A DNA stretch of 64,000 nucleotides from Pseudocitrobacter faecalis (GTDB lineage Bacteria > Pseudomonadota > Gammaproteobacteria > Enterobacterales > Enterobacteriaceae): assembly GCA_003315335.1 (NCBI GenBank), contig QNRL01000010.1:1-64000 (forward strand), read 5' to 3'. The notes beneath the pieces were generated by a model. It searched no databases. It had not been told where the DNA came from and saw nothing but the letters and a program-made list of their open reading frames with translations. Both the position numbers and the translations under genes were made by a program. Below are positions 37,033 through 46,226 of the stretch, in pieces; within the stretch, counting starts at the first letter, position 1, and every line of letters starts with the position of its first letter.

Positions 37033-37575
37033 CTAACTGGCGAGCCTGCGAAAGTCAGACTCGTTGTTATAAAGCGGCATATCGTAAGCAGTGTCTGAAA
37101 TGAACATTCGGATCTGCTCAAGCGTCATGCCACAATGAAAACGGGTTACGCTCACATTGGCCCGGGGGAAGTCAGCACAAAATGCATTCAAAACATTCTC
37201 ATGGACAATACCAATGTTGATTAACGCAGCTGGCCCGTTGTCACGGAAAGATACGACACGGAATCCCCCATACCAGCCTGACTGGGAGAAAAATGAAAAT
37301 GCACTCGTTGCCAGACCATTAGACAGGTCATAGCGCAATTTCCCGCTCAGAGACTGGCTGTCTCTGCTGTACACGCGATTAATGAAAATGCCGGGACCAA
37401 CTTCTACCGGCTGCTTGTTGCTTGCTAAACACGGAAAGCCCACCAGCGAAACCTCCCTTTCTCCTAACCAGTTTACCTGATACCCGGCAGTGAGAAAGTC
37501 AGTCAGTTCTACGCCAGAAAGAGCATTAATGGCCGCAATATCGGTATCCAAAATATTTACGTTTTTCATATTCAT
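37033..37575 (-). CDS. Hypothetical protein, 180 aa
   Basis: Soluble protein with mixed composition. The first region up to about residue 30 is helical (DIAAINALSGVELTDFLTAG). No motif recognised. It is 61 bp upstream of the next minus-strand gene start region but they read away from a shared gap, so an operon is not proven. Confidence 0.55.
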   Translation of the reverse strand: MNMKNVNILDTDIAAINALSGVELTDFLTAGYQVNWLGEREVSLVGFPCLASNKQPVEVGPGIFINRVYSRDSQSLSGKLRYDLSNGLATSAFSFFSQSGWYGGFRVVSFRDNGPAALINIGIVHENVLNAFCADFPRANVSVTRFHCGMTLEQIRMFISDTAYDMPLYNNESDFRRLAS

Positions 37576-37636
37576 CTCATCTATATTCTAAAGTGCGTTT
37601 TTTGTCTATCAGCCCGAGGATTGAAAATTTGAATAT

Positions 37637-38074
37637 TTAATGTGACAGAAAAATACCTGTCACCTTTTCAAAAACTGCCTGCAATTGAATATCGAGAGAG
37701 TCCATTTTAAAATCCACCAGCTCAGCTTTATTATCGCAAACCGAATAAAAATAGGAGTCAAATGCGTCTGTATCTTCATCTTTAAAAATACGGAAGGAAT
37801 TAATTTTATTATGCCCTTCAAATTCGGCATGAATACCATAGCGAACCGAGCCGTCATCGAACTGAACAACCCGTCGTACAGAATTAATCCGGACGTACTG
37901 TTTTAAGGCCCTCGCGAAATCGGCATTTAACGCCAACGCTCGTAAGATTGAATCAGCGGTTTCATTCTGCTTTTTACGATCATATTCAAACATCCCACAG
38001 CCGGTGTTACGAAAGACCGGCTGAAGAGCATTAACCAGGTTGAAGGAATCCACGTTTCTGTCGTTTCTGTACAT
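37637..38074 (-). CDS. Hypothetical protein, 145 aa
   Basis: Soluble protein of alternating charged and aromatic stretches, V-Q-F-D-D-G-S-V-R-Y-G in the middle. No membrane segment. It lies 61 bp upstream of the 180-residue gene and 44 bp downstream of the next one, so the three could share a transcript. Function unknown. Confidence 0.55.
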   Translation of the reverse strand: MYRNDRNVDSFNLVNALQPVFRNTGCGMFEYDRKKQNETADSILRALALNADFARALKQYVRINSVRRVVQFDDGSVRYGIHAEFEGHNKINSFRIFKDEDTDAFDSYFYSVCDNKAELVDFKMDSLDIQLQAVFEKVTGIFLSH

Positions 38075-38118
38075 GAGATATCTCCTGCCCCTCCGCTATA
38101 CGAAGGGGCTTGATAGGG

Positions 38119-38415
38119 TTACTGCCAGGCTGCGATCACTTCTTCGCACTGGAAATGAGATAAGCACTGCTGGAGTAAAAGGGCCAGCACCGCTGTGTTA
38201 GGGACGCGATTGTTACACCACGCGTTGAATAGCAGCTGCCATGGACCGGCATAATACCCGGCCAGTTTCTTTTTTTGTTTATCTGTGCAGCAGCTGGAAA
38301 TGGCCTGCTGATAAAGGCTTTCATTCTCGGCACCAGAGCGTTGTTGCAGTGCCTGATAAATATAGGAGTAGACAGAATCGGAGCAATTAGATGCATAGGC
38401 CAGATTGGTTTTCAT
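38119..38415 (-). CDS. Hypothetical protein, 98 aa
   Basis: Mainly helical, with three cysteines (CSD, CCTD, CNNR). ATG at 38415 has AGGAGGT-like sequence upstream. No family recognised. Confidence 0.55.
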   Translation of the reverse strand: MKTNLAYASNCSDSVYSYIYQALQQRSGAENESLYQQAISSCCTDKQKKKLAGYYAGPWQLLFNAWCNNRVPNTAVLALLLQQCLSHFQCEEVIAAWQ

Positions 38416-38549
38416 AATACCTCCTGTGTTTTTGGGTATTATATAAAACTCCGACCTACTGGCTAATAACCCACACTGTAATTTCTTTTAAAAACACAAT
38501 AAATTTTCAAAATTGGACCAGTGTGGATTTAAGCGAGCAGTTTAAATCT

Positions 38550-39251
38550 TTATGAACTAGCTTTCAAAGAGGTTGGTTTTTCGGGAAGTTTTTTGCCAGA
38601 CCAGCATGTTGGTTTTTTTTCTGTAGTGCAGATTAGCTGGTACCTGCCCCTTCTTACCTCTTTGAGCAATGACTGTTTGAAATATGGTAAGCCCAGTTCA
38701 AAAACCCAGTAACGACCGTCTGCAAAAACGACTGAATTTTCAACGCCATCCGAAGCCACCAAGGATGCATCATTAAGTAGACGTTCTTCATAATGAAATG
38801 GTAATGAAAATGTCAGATATAACGCACAAAGTACAAAGATTCCTGTGAGACTAACTGCCAGTGAACCACAATAACCAGAATAAACATTTAAATTTCTTTT
38901 GATAAATTTCTCATGCAAGATTACAAGCAGACAGAATACACAAGCTACCAGCCCAAATCCTACATGCAGATAAAACTGTCTTATTTCATCATTCCAGACG
39001 ATGTTGTCCCATTTCGTGCTTAAGATTGAACCCAACAAGGAGATAATAAAAGCGGCAATTTGAGAACTGATAAAGTAGGAGAAAGCTGACTTTGAAGTTA
39101 TTTTTTTCATAGAAACAGGAACCTCTTTACCTCGTTCCTGATCAGAGAAAAGACACAAAACGCACCATGCGCAAAAAACTGCAAGTCCAGATGCAATAAT
39201 CTCGCGTAAAAACATATTAAACGTTTCCGATAATGAATAAGTAATTACCAT
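38550..39251 (-). CDS. Polytopic membrane protein, unknown
   Basis: 233 residues with four hydrophobic segments at about 12-32, 53-73, 93-112 and 128-148, then a soluble C-terminal domain of about 80 residues with two cysteines. No transporter motif recognised. It stands alone with about 300 bp upstream. Confidence 0.6.
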   Translation of the reverse strand: MVITYSLSETFNMFLREIIASGLAVFCAWCVLCLFSDQERGKEVPVSMKKITSKSAFSYFISSQIAAFIISLLGSILSTKWDNIVWNDEIRQFYLHVGFGLVACVFCLLVILHEKFIKRNLNVYSGYCGSLAVSLTGIFVLCALYLTFSLPFHYEERLLNDASLVASDGVENSVVFADGRYWVFELGLPYFKQSLLKEVRRGRYQLICTTEKKPTCWSGKKLPEKPTSLKASS

Positions 39252-39565
39252 ATCCTCTCCGTAAGTCTACATATAATTCAGACGTGACAAATAATTAAAG
39301 GCATTGCTATTCTATCATTATGCATTGCGTTTAAAATCATTTCTAATTCAGCAGAGTAGCGATACAGGCATTTCGCTATCCTAAAATCTGGTAGCTTTCC
39401 ATTTCCTTGCTGAGATAAATCAAAATAATTCTATTTATTGCCTATTCGGATGCTGCAAAACCTTATAAATCCGGATGTATATCACTTAACAGTGAACCAT
39501 TCGGTGACTTGCTCTCCGTGAGGTCCACCGGGTTTATCCAGTAGGGAACATTCTGCTTTTACCGT
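39252..39565. other. Gap of about 315 bp, no gene seen
   Basis: Between the membrane protein gene and the gene after parB. No ORF above 60 codons looks real. It holds the likely promoter of the 38550-39251 gene. AT-rich in its first half. Confidence 0.4.
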
Positions 39566-39847
39566 TTACTGCATACGCGAGCAGGAATTCTGTTGCAGTT
39601 CTGCATTTGCCTGCTTTTCCAGTGCTGTCATAACCCGGCGGAGCATCGCCAGAGCCTGAACAGGCGAGCTCCCAAACTGCACTTTCACTTCATCCGTATC
39701 ATGATCCTGAATCAGGTCGAGGATGTTCACTTCGATCCCTGCCCCGTTTTCATCTTTTGCCGTGCACTGAATACTTACCCGGGTCACCGAATCCGTCAGG
39801 ACTGGCAGTGGGTTAGTCTTGTCTACGTTGATAAAAGCCTTCTTCAT
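39566..39847 (-). CDS. Small protein downstream of parB-like gene
   Basis: 93 residues, soluble; helical C-terminus (VQALAMLRRVMTALEKQA). It starts 65 bp after the ParB/KorB-like gene on the same strand and is probably co-transcribed with it. No family recognised. Confidence 0.6.
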   Translation of the reverse strand: MKKAFINVDKTNPLPVLTDSVTRVSIQCTAKDENGAGIEVNILDLIQDHDTDEVKVQFGSSPVQALAMLRRVMTALEKQANAELQQNSCSRMQ

Positions 39848-39912
39848 TGCCCTGTTTCCCCTTGTCCTGAAAAAGTTACCGACCCGTCCGGATGGAGGGG
39901 TCGGTCAGAAAA

Positions 39913-41097
39913 TCATGCCTGTCCCTTATTCATCTTCTCAGCATGCTTACGCAGGTACTCTTTCAGGTCAGCATGAGCATTGATGATATCGTTCATTTCA
40001 TCATTGGTCAGAACAAGCGTGTAAGTATCAGTGCTGACAGATTCACCTTCTTTAAGCTTGGCTTCTTCAGCAATACGTTCAAAAATCGGGATCGCGGTGT
40101 CGGCAATGACGGTCACGGTCTTTTTGTTCAGAACGCTGGACATGGATGGTGCTTTACCTGCCGGGTTCTGTTTAGGAGCGCTGTCCTTTGGAGCCGGAGC
40201 TGGTTCCTGTACCGGTGGCGTAACCAGCGTCTCTGTATTGCTTTCATCATTCAGTTGATCCGGTACCGGGGTGTTAACGGTAGCATTACCTGCCGGTTGC
40301 TCATCACCGGAGTTTTCCGGAGTCTGCGGATCTGCCATGCGCTCTTCTACCTTGGCAGCTTTGACGAATTTCAGCGTGTTTTTCGTCGCTTTACCATAGA
40401 TGGAGATCGCCTTGTTGATGTTATCTACCGCATCCTCACCGCTGTACATATACTCGTCCAGCGCAACGTACATGCTCACCTGATCGCTCACAAGCATGGT
40501 CTGTAGTTCAGAAGGCAGGTCCAGTACGCGAACCATCTGGCGAAGATGCTGCTCTGATTTACCACGTTTTTTTGCCAGTTCCGCAAAGGTCTTAGGCTCT
40601 TCTTTATCTTCAACAAGACGCTTAATTGAAAGCGCTTCAGCTACGACAGACAGCGCCAGGTTGGAGTTGCCGGTCAGGGTGAAGAGTTCTGCTTTTGAAG
40701 CGCTACCGCGAAACTCTTCGCAGCGAATACGAGTAATGCGTTCACGCCCTTCTGCTTCCAGCTGGCGGTTTGCAATAGCGATGGAACGGATACGGCAAGC
40801 CCCCTGACGCAGTACAGGTACGCCATTAACCATCTGAACAACGATAGGCGTCACGCTGAACGGGTCTTCCATGTAGGCATCGGCCAGGCTGTTCAGGTGT
40901 TCCACAACGTGAGGCATTGAATAGTAGAGCTCGCCCATACCGGCCGTGCGGGTGTTAAAGCCTTCCTGCTCTACAACAACCGAAGGGTCAATGATAAGGC
41001 CGTTACCTTTACGGGCACCGTTACCAGTGCGTTCCAGGTAACCACGAAGGCTGATTTCGTTGCTGTTGTTTTTTACTTCAGTTTCGATTGCGGACAT
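39913..41097 (-). CDS. ParB/KorB-like DNA-binding protein
   Basis: 394 residues. Residues about 80-120 hold a ParB-N core with the box-II-like G-A-C-R-I-R-S (compare GxRRxRA in CTP-binding ParB). About residues 170-215 look like the ParB helix-turn-helix (F-A-E-L-A-K-K-R-G-K-S-E-Q-H-L-R-Q-M). A Pro/Ala/Thr-rich linker (about 258-320) joins a small C-terminal domain. No ParA gene lies nearby, so KorB-type regulation is as likely as partition. Two dispersed palindromes lie 90 and 217 bp upstream of its start. Confidence 0.75.
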   Translation of the reverse strand: MSAIETEVKNNSNEISLRGYLERTGNGARKGNGLIIDPSVVVEQEGFNTRTAGMGELYYSMPHVVEHLNSLADAYMEDPFSVTPIVVQMVNGVPVLRQGACRIRSIAIANRQLEAEGRERITRIRCEEFRGSASKAELFTLTGNSNLALSVVAEALSIKRLVEDKEEPKTFAELAKKRGKSEQHLRQMVRVLDLPSELQTMLVSDQVSMYVALDEYMYSGEDAVDNINKAISIYGKATKNTLKFVKAAKVEERMADPQTPENSGDEQPAGNATVNTPVPDQLNDESNTETLVTPPVQEPAPAPKDSAPKQNPAGKAPSMSSVLNKKTVTVIADTAIPIFERIAEEAKLKEGESVSTDTYTLVLTNDEMNDIINAHADLKEYLRKHAEKMNKGQA

Positions 41098-41187
41098 TTT
41101 TGTTCTCTCTTTTGGTTGGTTGTTTAACTGCGCTACAACACAACAATACCAGGTTCGACATTTTTTCTAATAGGTTGCACAGAAGAA

Positions 41188-41198
41188 AAAGTAACTTT
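41188..41198. repeat. Dispersed palindrome site 12, AAAGTAACTTT
   Basis: Inside a perfect 13-bp AAAAGTAACTTTT (41187-41199), 91 bp upstream of the ParB/KorB-like start. Confidence 0.85.
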
Positions 41199-41314
41199 TC
41201 TTAAAAAAAATTCCTGAGACAATACTACTCGATCCGTCCGTTTTAAATCTTCACAACAGTGGGCCGTTTTTACGTTTAAGCAAAATAGCTGGTTCAGAAG
41301 GTGAGTCGGAGAGA

Positions 41315-41325
41315 AAAGTTACTTT
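41315..41325. repeat. Dispersed palindrome site 13, AAAGTTACTTT
   Basis: Inside a perfect 13-bp AAAAGTTACTTTT (41314-41326), 218 bp upstream of the ParB/KorB-like start. Confidence 0.85.
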
Positions 41326-41513
41326 TCCGGTTGTCTGGGCCAGTGATGAGAGAGTGGCAGGACAGGAATGGCTAAACCGGTGCGGGTCTCTTGTAAGTCG
41401 CAGGGGATTGAGGAGATATAGAGGTAAACCGGTACGTTCAGTTTTTGGATTGAGCCGGGCTTTTGGCCCGGGCTTAAGGAAGCGGAAATTTGAACGAACT
41501 GGCAGGTAATGAT

Positions 41514-41690
41514 TTATGCCGCCGACAGCTGGCCGTCAGTGCTTTGCTGTTCTGGTTTGACAGTTGGGGGATAACCGGCAGTTAGCCGCTGGCATTCCGC
41601 ATCACAGAAAGCCCTGAGGTTGCTGAAGACGGACTCCATGAAATCAGCATGAGCATACGAGTCTACAGGACGTGTCTTGTTATCTTTCAT
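41514..41690 (-). CDS. Small hypothetical protein, 58 aa
   Basis: Start at ATG 41690 because GAGGAG lies 6 bp upstream; the longer frame to 41744 lacks one. The protein has a helix (MESVFSNLRAFCDAECQRL) then a polar tail. Function unknown. Confidence 0.5.
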   Translation of the reverse strand: MKDNKTRPVDSYAHADFMESVFSNLRAFCDAECQRLTAGYPPTVKPEQQSTDGQLSAA

Positions 41691-42200
41691 CTTGTTCTCC
41701 TCAATCATTATTAAAACCAGCGGATTTAGTTCCTGGCGCTCCATCTGCTGACCGGCTTTCCCAGAGAGCAGCGATGTGTCGGGTTCTGTTTCTCATTTTA
41801 TCGTTTTCATCGGGCCCATCCGGCCGTATAAGAGACCGATTTGGCATGTTTAAGAAACGTACTGGCGACATTAAAAGCTGAGGTTGGCTTTGGAATAAAA
41901 GGATACTTTTCCCGTTTGTCAGGTCTTTCGCTACCGCTGCACGATGATTCTGTCAGGCATTCTGCGCCCTCCTTGGCTGTACATCTTGAAACAAGCGGTG
42001 GGATGTTCCCTTCCCCCTGCTCACCGCAGAATAATTGGCAAGTCCCGACGGTCGTTCCGTACGAGCCGGGTCCAAATAATGAATAAATACAACGCCACTT
42101 CAATTGTATTGACAATAGAAGTTAGGAGGATCATAGTGTCATTCATGGTGCGGCTTTCGCACCACCGCCCCGGCGGTACCGGGCAGAACTGGAGTACCTC

Positions 42201-43145
42201 ATGAAACTTTCCCGTCAGACGACTTCTGATACTTCTGTTGATGGCCGTTCACGCGCATATGCCTGGGGCCGTGTCCATTATTTCATTATCGAACATGCAC
42301 CAATGGCTGAGCTGGTCGCTATTGACGAGCTGCTGGAAAAAGCTGGCTGGAGCAATGACGGCTGTCCGAACTATGAGAAAGATGACGAGTTTGGTAATGC
42401 TGGTTACAGCTGTGGTTACTGGATCGATATTGACAGCGTGGGAAGCTTCAAGGCTGACTACAAACGTCTTAAGGGTGAGATTAGTGCGCATATCGCCTCA
42501 AAGGCGGCAGAGGTGGAGATCCGCGTACTGGACTCGATGTCCGACAAAGAATGTAAAGATGTTGCCTCGGTGGCATGTACTGTTCGCCGTGACTTACGTA
42601 CGCAGTCCGAATCGCTTCATTCACTGCGTACTATCGTAACGGTTGATCATTACAATCCCTATGTGATCACCAGCCGCCCGCTGAGCATTTCCGCCTGGAC
42701 ACTTATCCACGACTGTCTGAAAACCGGCACCATCAATGACGTCTGTTCACGGTTGAGTTCATTAATCCTGCACTCTGAAGCCGCGATTGCCCGTTGTAAG
42801 GGAAGCTCCGACTACTCTTCGGAACACGCTCAGCTATCGTTTTTTGCTGGTAACGACTATGTCACCAGACGCACCCTTGTTGATGCAGCTCACGAAGAGG
42901 CTCTGCGAATGAACCGCCGCTTTGATGAACGTATTGCAATGAACGCGGATTCTGATGCCAGAAGGCTCCAGTGCGAATTCAACCTGAGCAACCATGTCGT
43001 ACAGCGTCGGACCGTTGAATCTGCTCATATCCAGGCAATCAACGAAGACGTCACCCGTTCACAGGCGGAACCACGCTGCCCTGGAAAGCTTCTTCTGAAA
43101 ATGACCAGTCATGAGGAAGTGCGGGACTCACTGAGCACCTGTTAG
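42201..43145 (+). CDS. Hypothetical protein, 314 aa
   Basis: Soluble protein starting 8 bp after GGAG. It is helical overall with several stretches of Ala, Ser, Glu and Arg; residues about 55-75 are Asp/Gly/Tyr-rich (EKDDEFGNAGYSCGYWID). No catalytic motif I recognise. First of a run of five plus-strand genes. Confidence 0.65.
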   Translation: MKLSRQTTSDTSVDGRSRAYAWGRVHYFIIEHAPMAELVAIDELLEKAGWSNDGCPNYEKDDEFGNAGYSCGYWIDIDSVGSFKADYKRLKGEISAHIASKAAEVEIRVLDSMSDKECKDVASVACTVRRDLRTQSESLHSLRTIVTVDHYNPYVITSRPLSISAWTLIHDCLKTGTINDVCSRLSSLILHSEAAIARCKGSSDYSSEHAQLSFFAGNDYVTRRTLVDAAHEEALRMNRRFDERIAMNADSDARRLQCEFNLSNHVVQRRTVESAHIQAINEDVTRSQAEPRCPGKLLLKMTSHEEVRDSLSTC

Positions 43146-43240
43146 TCCAGCGACACCCCCTGCGGCTCTACTACCGGGCCGCAGTCTGCTCCGGCCAGAT
43201 GGTGCCAGTGGCGTAATGAATTTGTTTAATAAGGCTGAGT

Positions 43241-43843
43241 ATGATGAATAAAGAACAACTAATCGACAAACTGGAACGCGTGGTATGTGGTCAGTACTCC
43301 TACGAAATGCAGGAGCTTGCGTATTCGGCCCTCTGCTGCATTAAAGGCACCCCGGACGACTGCGCTAAGTTCCCTGTTACGCGTCCGCTGCCTGACACCT
43401 TAGTGGACGTATGGGACGAGATCGGGCAATACCTTGGCACAGGCAAAGCCATTGAAACTCGCAGTTGCGGCGTTTCGCTTCTGCTTCATGGACACTGCTA
43501 CGATTCAAATCATGTGCTGTACTGGCGCAATGCTGGCGCACTTCCAGCAGCTTGCGATACGCCACTGGCTGGTGGGTCTCGCAAACTGTTCACCTGCTCA
43601 GCCTGTGGAGTGGACGGTCTGGATGAACCACCTGAAACCAGTTGCCACTGCTGCACAGAGGGGGCCCACTGGATTGAGAGCAGGCTCTTCACCTCCGGGC
43701 AGGCAGACCCTGAAGAATTTAGACCCGTGGCGGTCGTGAAAGTGTGTGCAGGCTCAACGCCGGATGATCGGCTCATCTGGAGCGTGATTGAACAGCTCAA
43801 CGGCGAACTGGCGGAAGGCGATAAACTATTTAAGCGACGCTGA
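43241..43843 (+). CDS. Hypothetical protein with paired cysteines, 200 aa
   Basis: The middle carries C-S-A-C (about residue 122) and C-H-C-C (about 138), a possible zinc site. N-terminal half helical. ATG at 43241 or 43244. Lies 95 bp after the previous plus-strand gene. No family recognised. Confidence 0.6.
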   Translation: MMNKEQLIDKLERVVCGQYSYEMQELAYSALCCIKGTPDDCAKFPVTRPLPDTLVDVWDEIGQYLGTGKAIETRSCGVSLLLHGHCYDSNHVLYWRNAGALPAACDTPLAGGSRKLFTCSACGVDGLDEPPETSCHCCTEGAHWIESRLFTSGQADPEEFRPVAVVKVCAGSTPDDRLIWSVIEQLNGELAEGDKLFKRR

Positions 43844-43896
43844 CAGATCACGTCAGCATTTATATCAGACGAACTCCAGAATAATTTAAAGCAACC

Positions 43897-44253
43897 ATGA
43901 ACATGAAAAAGCCCAAAGCTGCATTACAGAATGCCATGAAAGAAGATGTGCCAGCTGTGACACAGATTCAGATGCGATCTACGGTTTCCAGAAAGGTTCG
44001 CTATGTAAAACAGGCAAATCGAGAGGGTCTGAAATTATCTGAGTGGATGTCGCGGCATCTCGACGCTGTCTGTGATACCGCAGATGAGATTCATAAAGGC
44101 AAACGCTCAACTCCGGTTGCGCCTGGGAAGATTCCCCCTGAGGTATACCAGGTGATATACGATCAGTGCGGCGGGTTCGTGGAGTGTGATGCTAATGCCC
44201 AGGTAATCTGGGAAGCCTGCCGTGATGCCATTCTTAACGGAGACAAAGGGTAA
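43897..44253 (+). CDS. Small basic protein, 118 aa
   Basis: The N-terminal half is basic (VSRKVRYVKQANREGLKLSE), then W-M-S-R-H-L and a helical C-terminus with two cysteines. The stretch VRYVKQANREGLKLSEWM is reminiscent of short DNA-binding motifs, but I cannot assign a fold. 53 bp after the previous gene. Confidence 0.6.
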   Translation: MNMKKPKAALQNAMKEDVPAVTQIQMRSTVSRKVRYVKQANREGLKLSEWMSRHLDAVCDTADEIHKGKRSTPVAPGKIPPEVYQVIYDQCGGFVECDANAQVIWEACRDAILNGDKG

Positions 44254-44299
44254 ACGGCAGGTATCGCCTGTCATTTTTACCCTTGTGAGGAAAATCCTG

Positions 44300-44503
44300 A
44301 TGAACCATGAGAGCCGAACTGTATACCTGAACACGGCCATTGAGGCCCTGTTGAAAGCTGAGGCGGCTCTGAACGAGCTGGCATTAGCCTATGTACTCAA
44401 ACCAGGTGAAAAGGCAAGCGCATGCCATCCCCGAACCGGTACGCTTTCCACAGCTTCCCAGGTAAGAAAACTTCGCCGTGTTCTAGAAAAAAACAAGTTA
44501 TGA
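44300..44503 (+). CDS. Small hypothetical protein, 67 aa
   Basis: Start at ATG 44300 with TGAGGA 9 bp upstream, preferred over ATG 44222 which overlaps the previous gene. Helical, basic C-terminus (RKLRRVLEKNKL). Function unknown. Confidence 0.55.
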   Translation: MNHESRTVYLNTAIEALLKAEAALNELALAYVLKPGEKASACHPRTGTLSTASQVRKLRRVLEKNKL

Positions 44504-44784
44504 CGGCCCTTATACGCTGGCATAATGTACCGTGCTTCGCTCATCCCAGCAGTATGGGTTTTAAACTCTTCCATTTTTAAGAGTACGGGAAGAGCCTTAT
44601 TATTGTCGCATACCCTACGGATGCATTGCAGTTCAAACCGCTGTTCGGTGCAATTATTGCTGTATCCGGCGGATTTGAAAATGACAGAAATAGTGATGTA
44701 AAGCTCCGCCATTAAAGAAATGCCCCGTAGTTTGGCGAATCAACTTTCTGAATTATCTCGATGAACACCATTTAAGGAAATCGA

Positions 44785-45105
44785 ATGTGTGATTTTTGCA
44801 GGGCTGACGAAAATTACTTTCATATGGCAGAATGCGTGTATGACCAACTGGTTAAAGAGTATCCCGTAATGTGGCTGCGGGATTCAACCCGGATCGGGGC
44901 CTGCTACCTCTGTCGAGAACTGCTGTCGCCGGAGGGGATGGTCCTGGCGATGCAGAGCGCTTTCCCTGCGAAGGGATGGCGGCTGCGTATTTGGTACAAT
45001 GAAACCATTGACGAAGAGATAGAACCGCAGCGTGGAGACTGTATTGAGCTGTCCTCCAGGGCGGACGCTCTGCTGTCCTTCATGTCGTTCCAGGAAAAGG
45101 TTTAG
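44785..45105 (+). CDS. Small protein with two CxxC pairs, 106 aa
   Basis: C-D-F-C at residues 2-5 and C-Y-L-C at about 39-42 with nearby His and Cys suggest a zinc-binding knuckle. The rest is mixed. AAGGAAA precedes the ATG. Function unknown. Confidence 0.6.
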   Translation: MCDFCRADENYFHMAECVYDQLVKEYPVMWLRDSTRIGACYLCRELLSPEGMVLAMQSAFPAKGWRLRIWYNETIDEEIEPQRGDCIELSSRADALLSFMSFQEKV

Positions 45106-45618
45106 CGCTGCGGCCCCCCTCACAAAAAGGCGCTTTCCGCGACAAATCTGGTACGACCGGACAACGTTGAGTCAATTCTTGCTTCCCCGCAGAAGAATCC
45201 CTATGAAGTAAAGTAGAGGTAGGCATTACGCCCACCAGCAAACCTGATAACTGTTCTTTGCGTAACATCCTCAAACTTCTGGTGCCTTCGTAGACTGCGA
45301 TGCGAATGCCCATGAGCTGAATTCACCGTATCATTTGACCGGATGCAGCGAGAACAGAAATGACAATGTTTGAACGATTTGCCAGACGGCCATAAAACTC
45401 TACTGGGTACAGAATAAGGACTGACCGCAATGGCTACGTTCTATGAGCTACCGACCAGTGAGAAGTCCATTGTTTCCGGTACGTGCCCGGACGAGCACCG
45501 GTGAAATTTTTCCCGACTGGATTACGCTAAGGCTTTTGAACGGTTTGCGTGAAGTGGGACTCTTTGGGTCTGGTTCTTGATTTATACAAAAGGCTATATG
45601 CCACAAGACGGGAGGAAA

Positions 45619-45648
45619 AAAGGGTTTCCCCGACTGGAGAAACCCTTT
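45619..45648. terminator. Stem-loop terminator
   Basis: AAAGGGTTTC and GAAACCCTTT form 10-base perfect arms around a 10-base loop, with T-rich flanks on both sides. Confidence 0.6.
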
Positions 45649-45687
45649 CAAAAGGTGCCGATGGCATACTAATCCACACCCCGAAAA

Positions 45688-45705
45688 GAGGGGGTTGCCC
45701 CCCTC
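45688..45705 (-). terminator. hok mRNA terminator
   Basis: GAGGGGG...CCCCCTC stem with TTG loop followed on the minus strand by CTTTTC. It lies 9 bp after hok and can also act as the 3' fold-back element. Confidence 0.7.
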
Positions 45706-45713
45706 TTTGTCAG

Positions 45714-45872
45714 CTACTTACCGGATTCGTAGGCCAGGATAGCAGATACCTCCCTTGTTCCGTCTTTCATCCGCAACTCGCAAAGCGAGTTTCGTGTGAG
45801 CCAGGTGAATATCAACAGCGTTAAACAAACTATTAATATGCACAAAACAATGGGTTGGTTCGGCATTTTCAT
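45714..45872 (-). CDS. hok: Hok-family toxin of a type I toxin-antitoxin system
   Basis: 52 residues, the same length as R1 Hok. The core [15 protein letters not shown] and S-L-C-E-L-R follow Hok closely, as does the final A-Y-E-S-G-K. One membrane segment (about 7-24); the protein depolarises the inner membrane. Start ATG at 45872 follows AAGGAGAAG; the longer upstream frame is leader sequence. Expression should be held down by an antisense RNA (sok) until plasmid loss, giving post-segregational killing. Confidence 0.93.
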   Translation of the reverse strand: MKMPNQPIVLCILIVCLTLLIFTWLTRNSLCELRMKDGTREVSAILAYESGK

Positions 45873-46020
45873 GGCCTTCTTCTCCTTGCATTTAAGCAGG
45901 CAAGAGGCTACTCTGAATGTGACTAGCATACAGGGGCCTCGGGTTAATTGAAAAATTACTCGGGGCTTTCTGCTTTTACCACAGTCAAACAGTGTTACCG
46001 CTGGCTGGGGCAAAAGCCTC
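45873..46020. ncRNA. hok leader with probable sok antisense region
   Basis: The leader of the hok mRNA (read leftward from about 46020) is where sok RNA is expected, on the opposite strand. I cannot identify the sok ends or promoter from sequence. The extra ORF here is read through the leader and probably is not a protein. Confidence 0.35.
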
Positions 46021-46226
46021 CAGCACCAGCGTTATTATACCACCCTGCCCTGATCAGCCAAACACCCCGCCTACATAAATTACTGATTTTTCATTTATTT
46101 GACATGATTCACTTCCGGTTGTCGGCGAAAGTCATTTTATACTAAAGAAAAGGGTAACGGGCAGCTGCTGGGTCGGAACATACAGTGCAGTTCCTGCCCG
46201 TTTAATTTCCGGATGCAATGGTAGGA

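Larger units (their letters stand above)
41098..41513. other. Regulatory gap upstream of parB-like gene
   Basis: About 415 bp. It holds two dispersed palindromes (41188 and 41315), 127 bp apart, and the parB-like promoter. No gene seen. A terminator or other element is not obvious. Confidence 0.5.
45106..45713. other. Gap before hok, stem-loops and gene remnants
   Basis: About 600 bp with no secure gene. An ORF of 45 codons at 45443-45580 (plus) lacks a ribosome binding site. Two GC stems with T runs lie at 45619-45648 and 45688-45705. Confidence 0.4.

Noticed and set aside
44503..44784. Minus-strand ORF (107 codons) between two plus-strand genes
   Set aside because: It overlaps the 44300-44503 gene and lacks a clear start signal; regarded as chance.
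45443..45580. 45-codon plus-strand ORF before hok
   Set aside because: No ribosome binding site and no recognisable product; may be a gene remnant.
45873..46013. Upstream extension of the hok frame to 46013
   Set aside because: It reads through the regulatory leader; Hok itself is 52 residues and has its own ribosome binding site.
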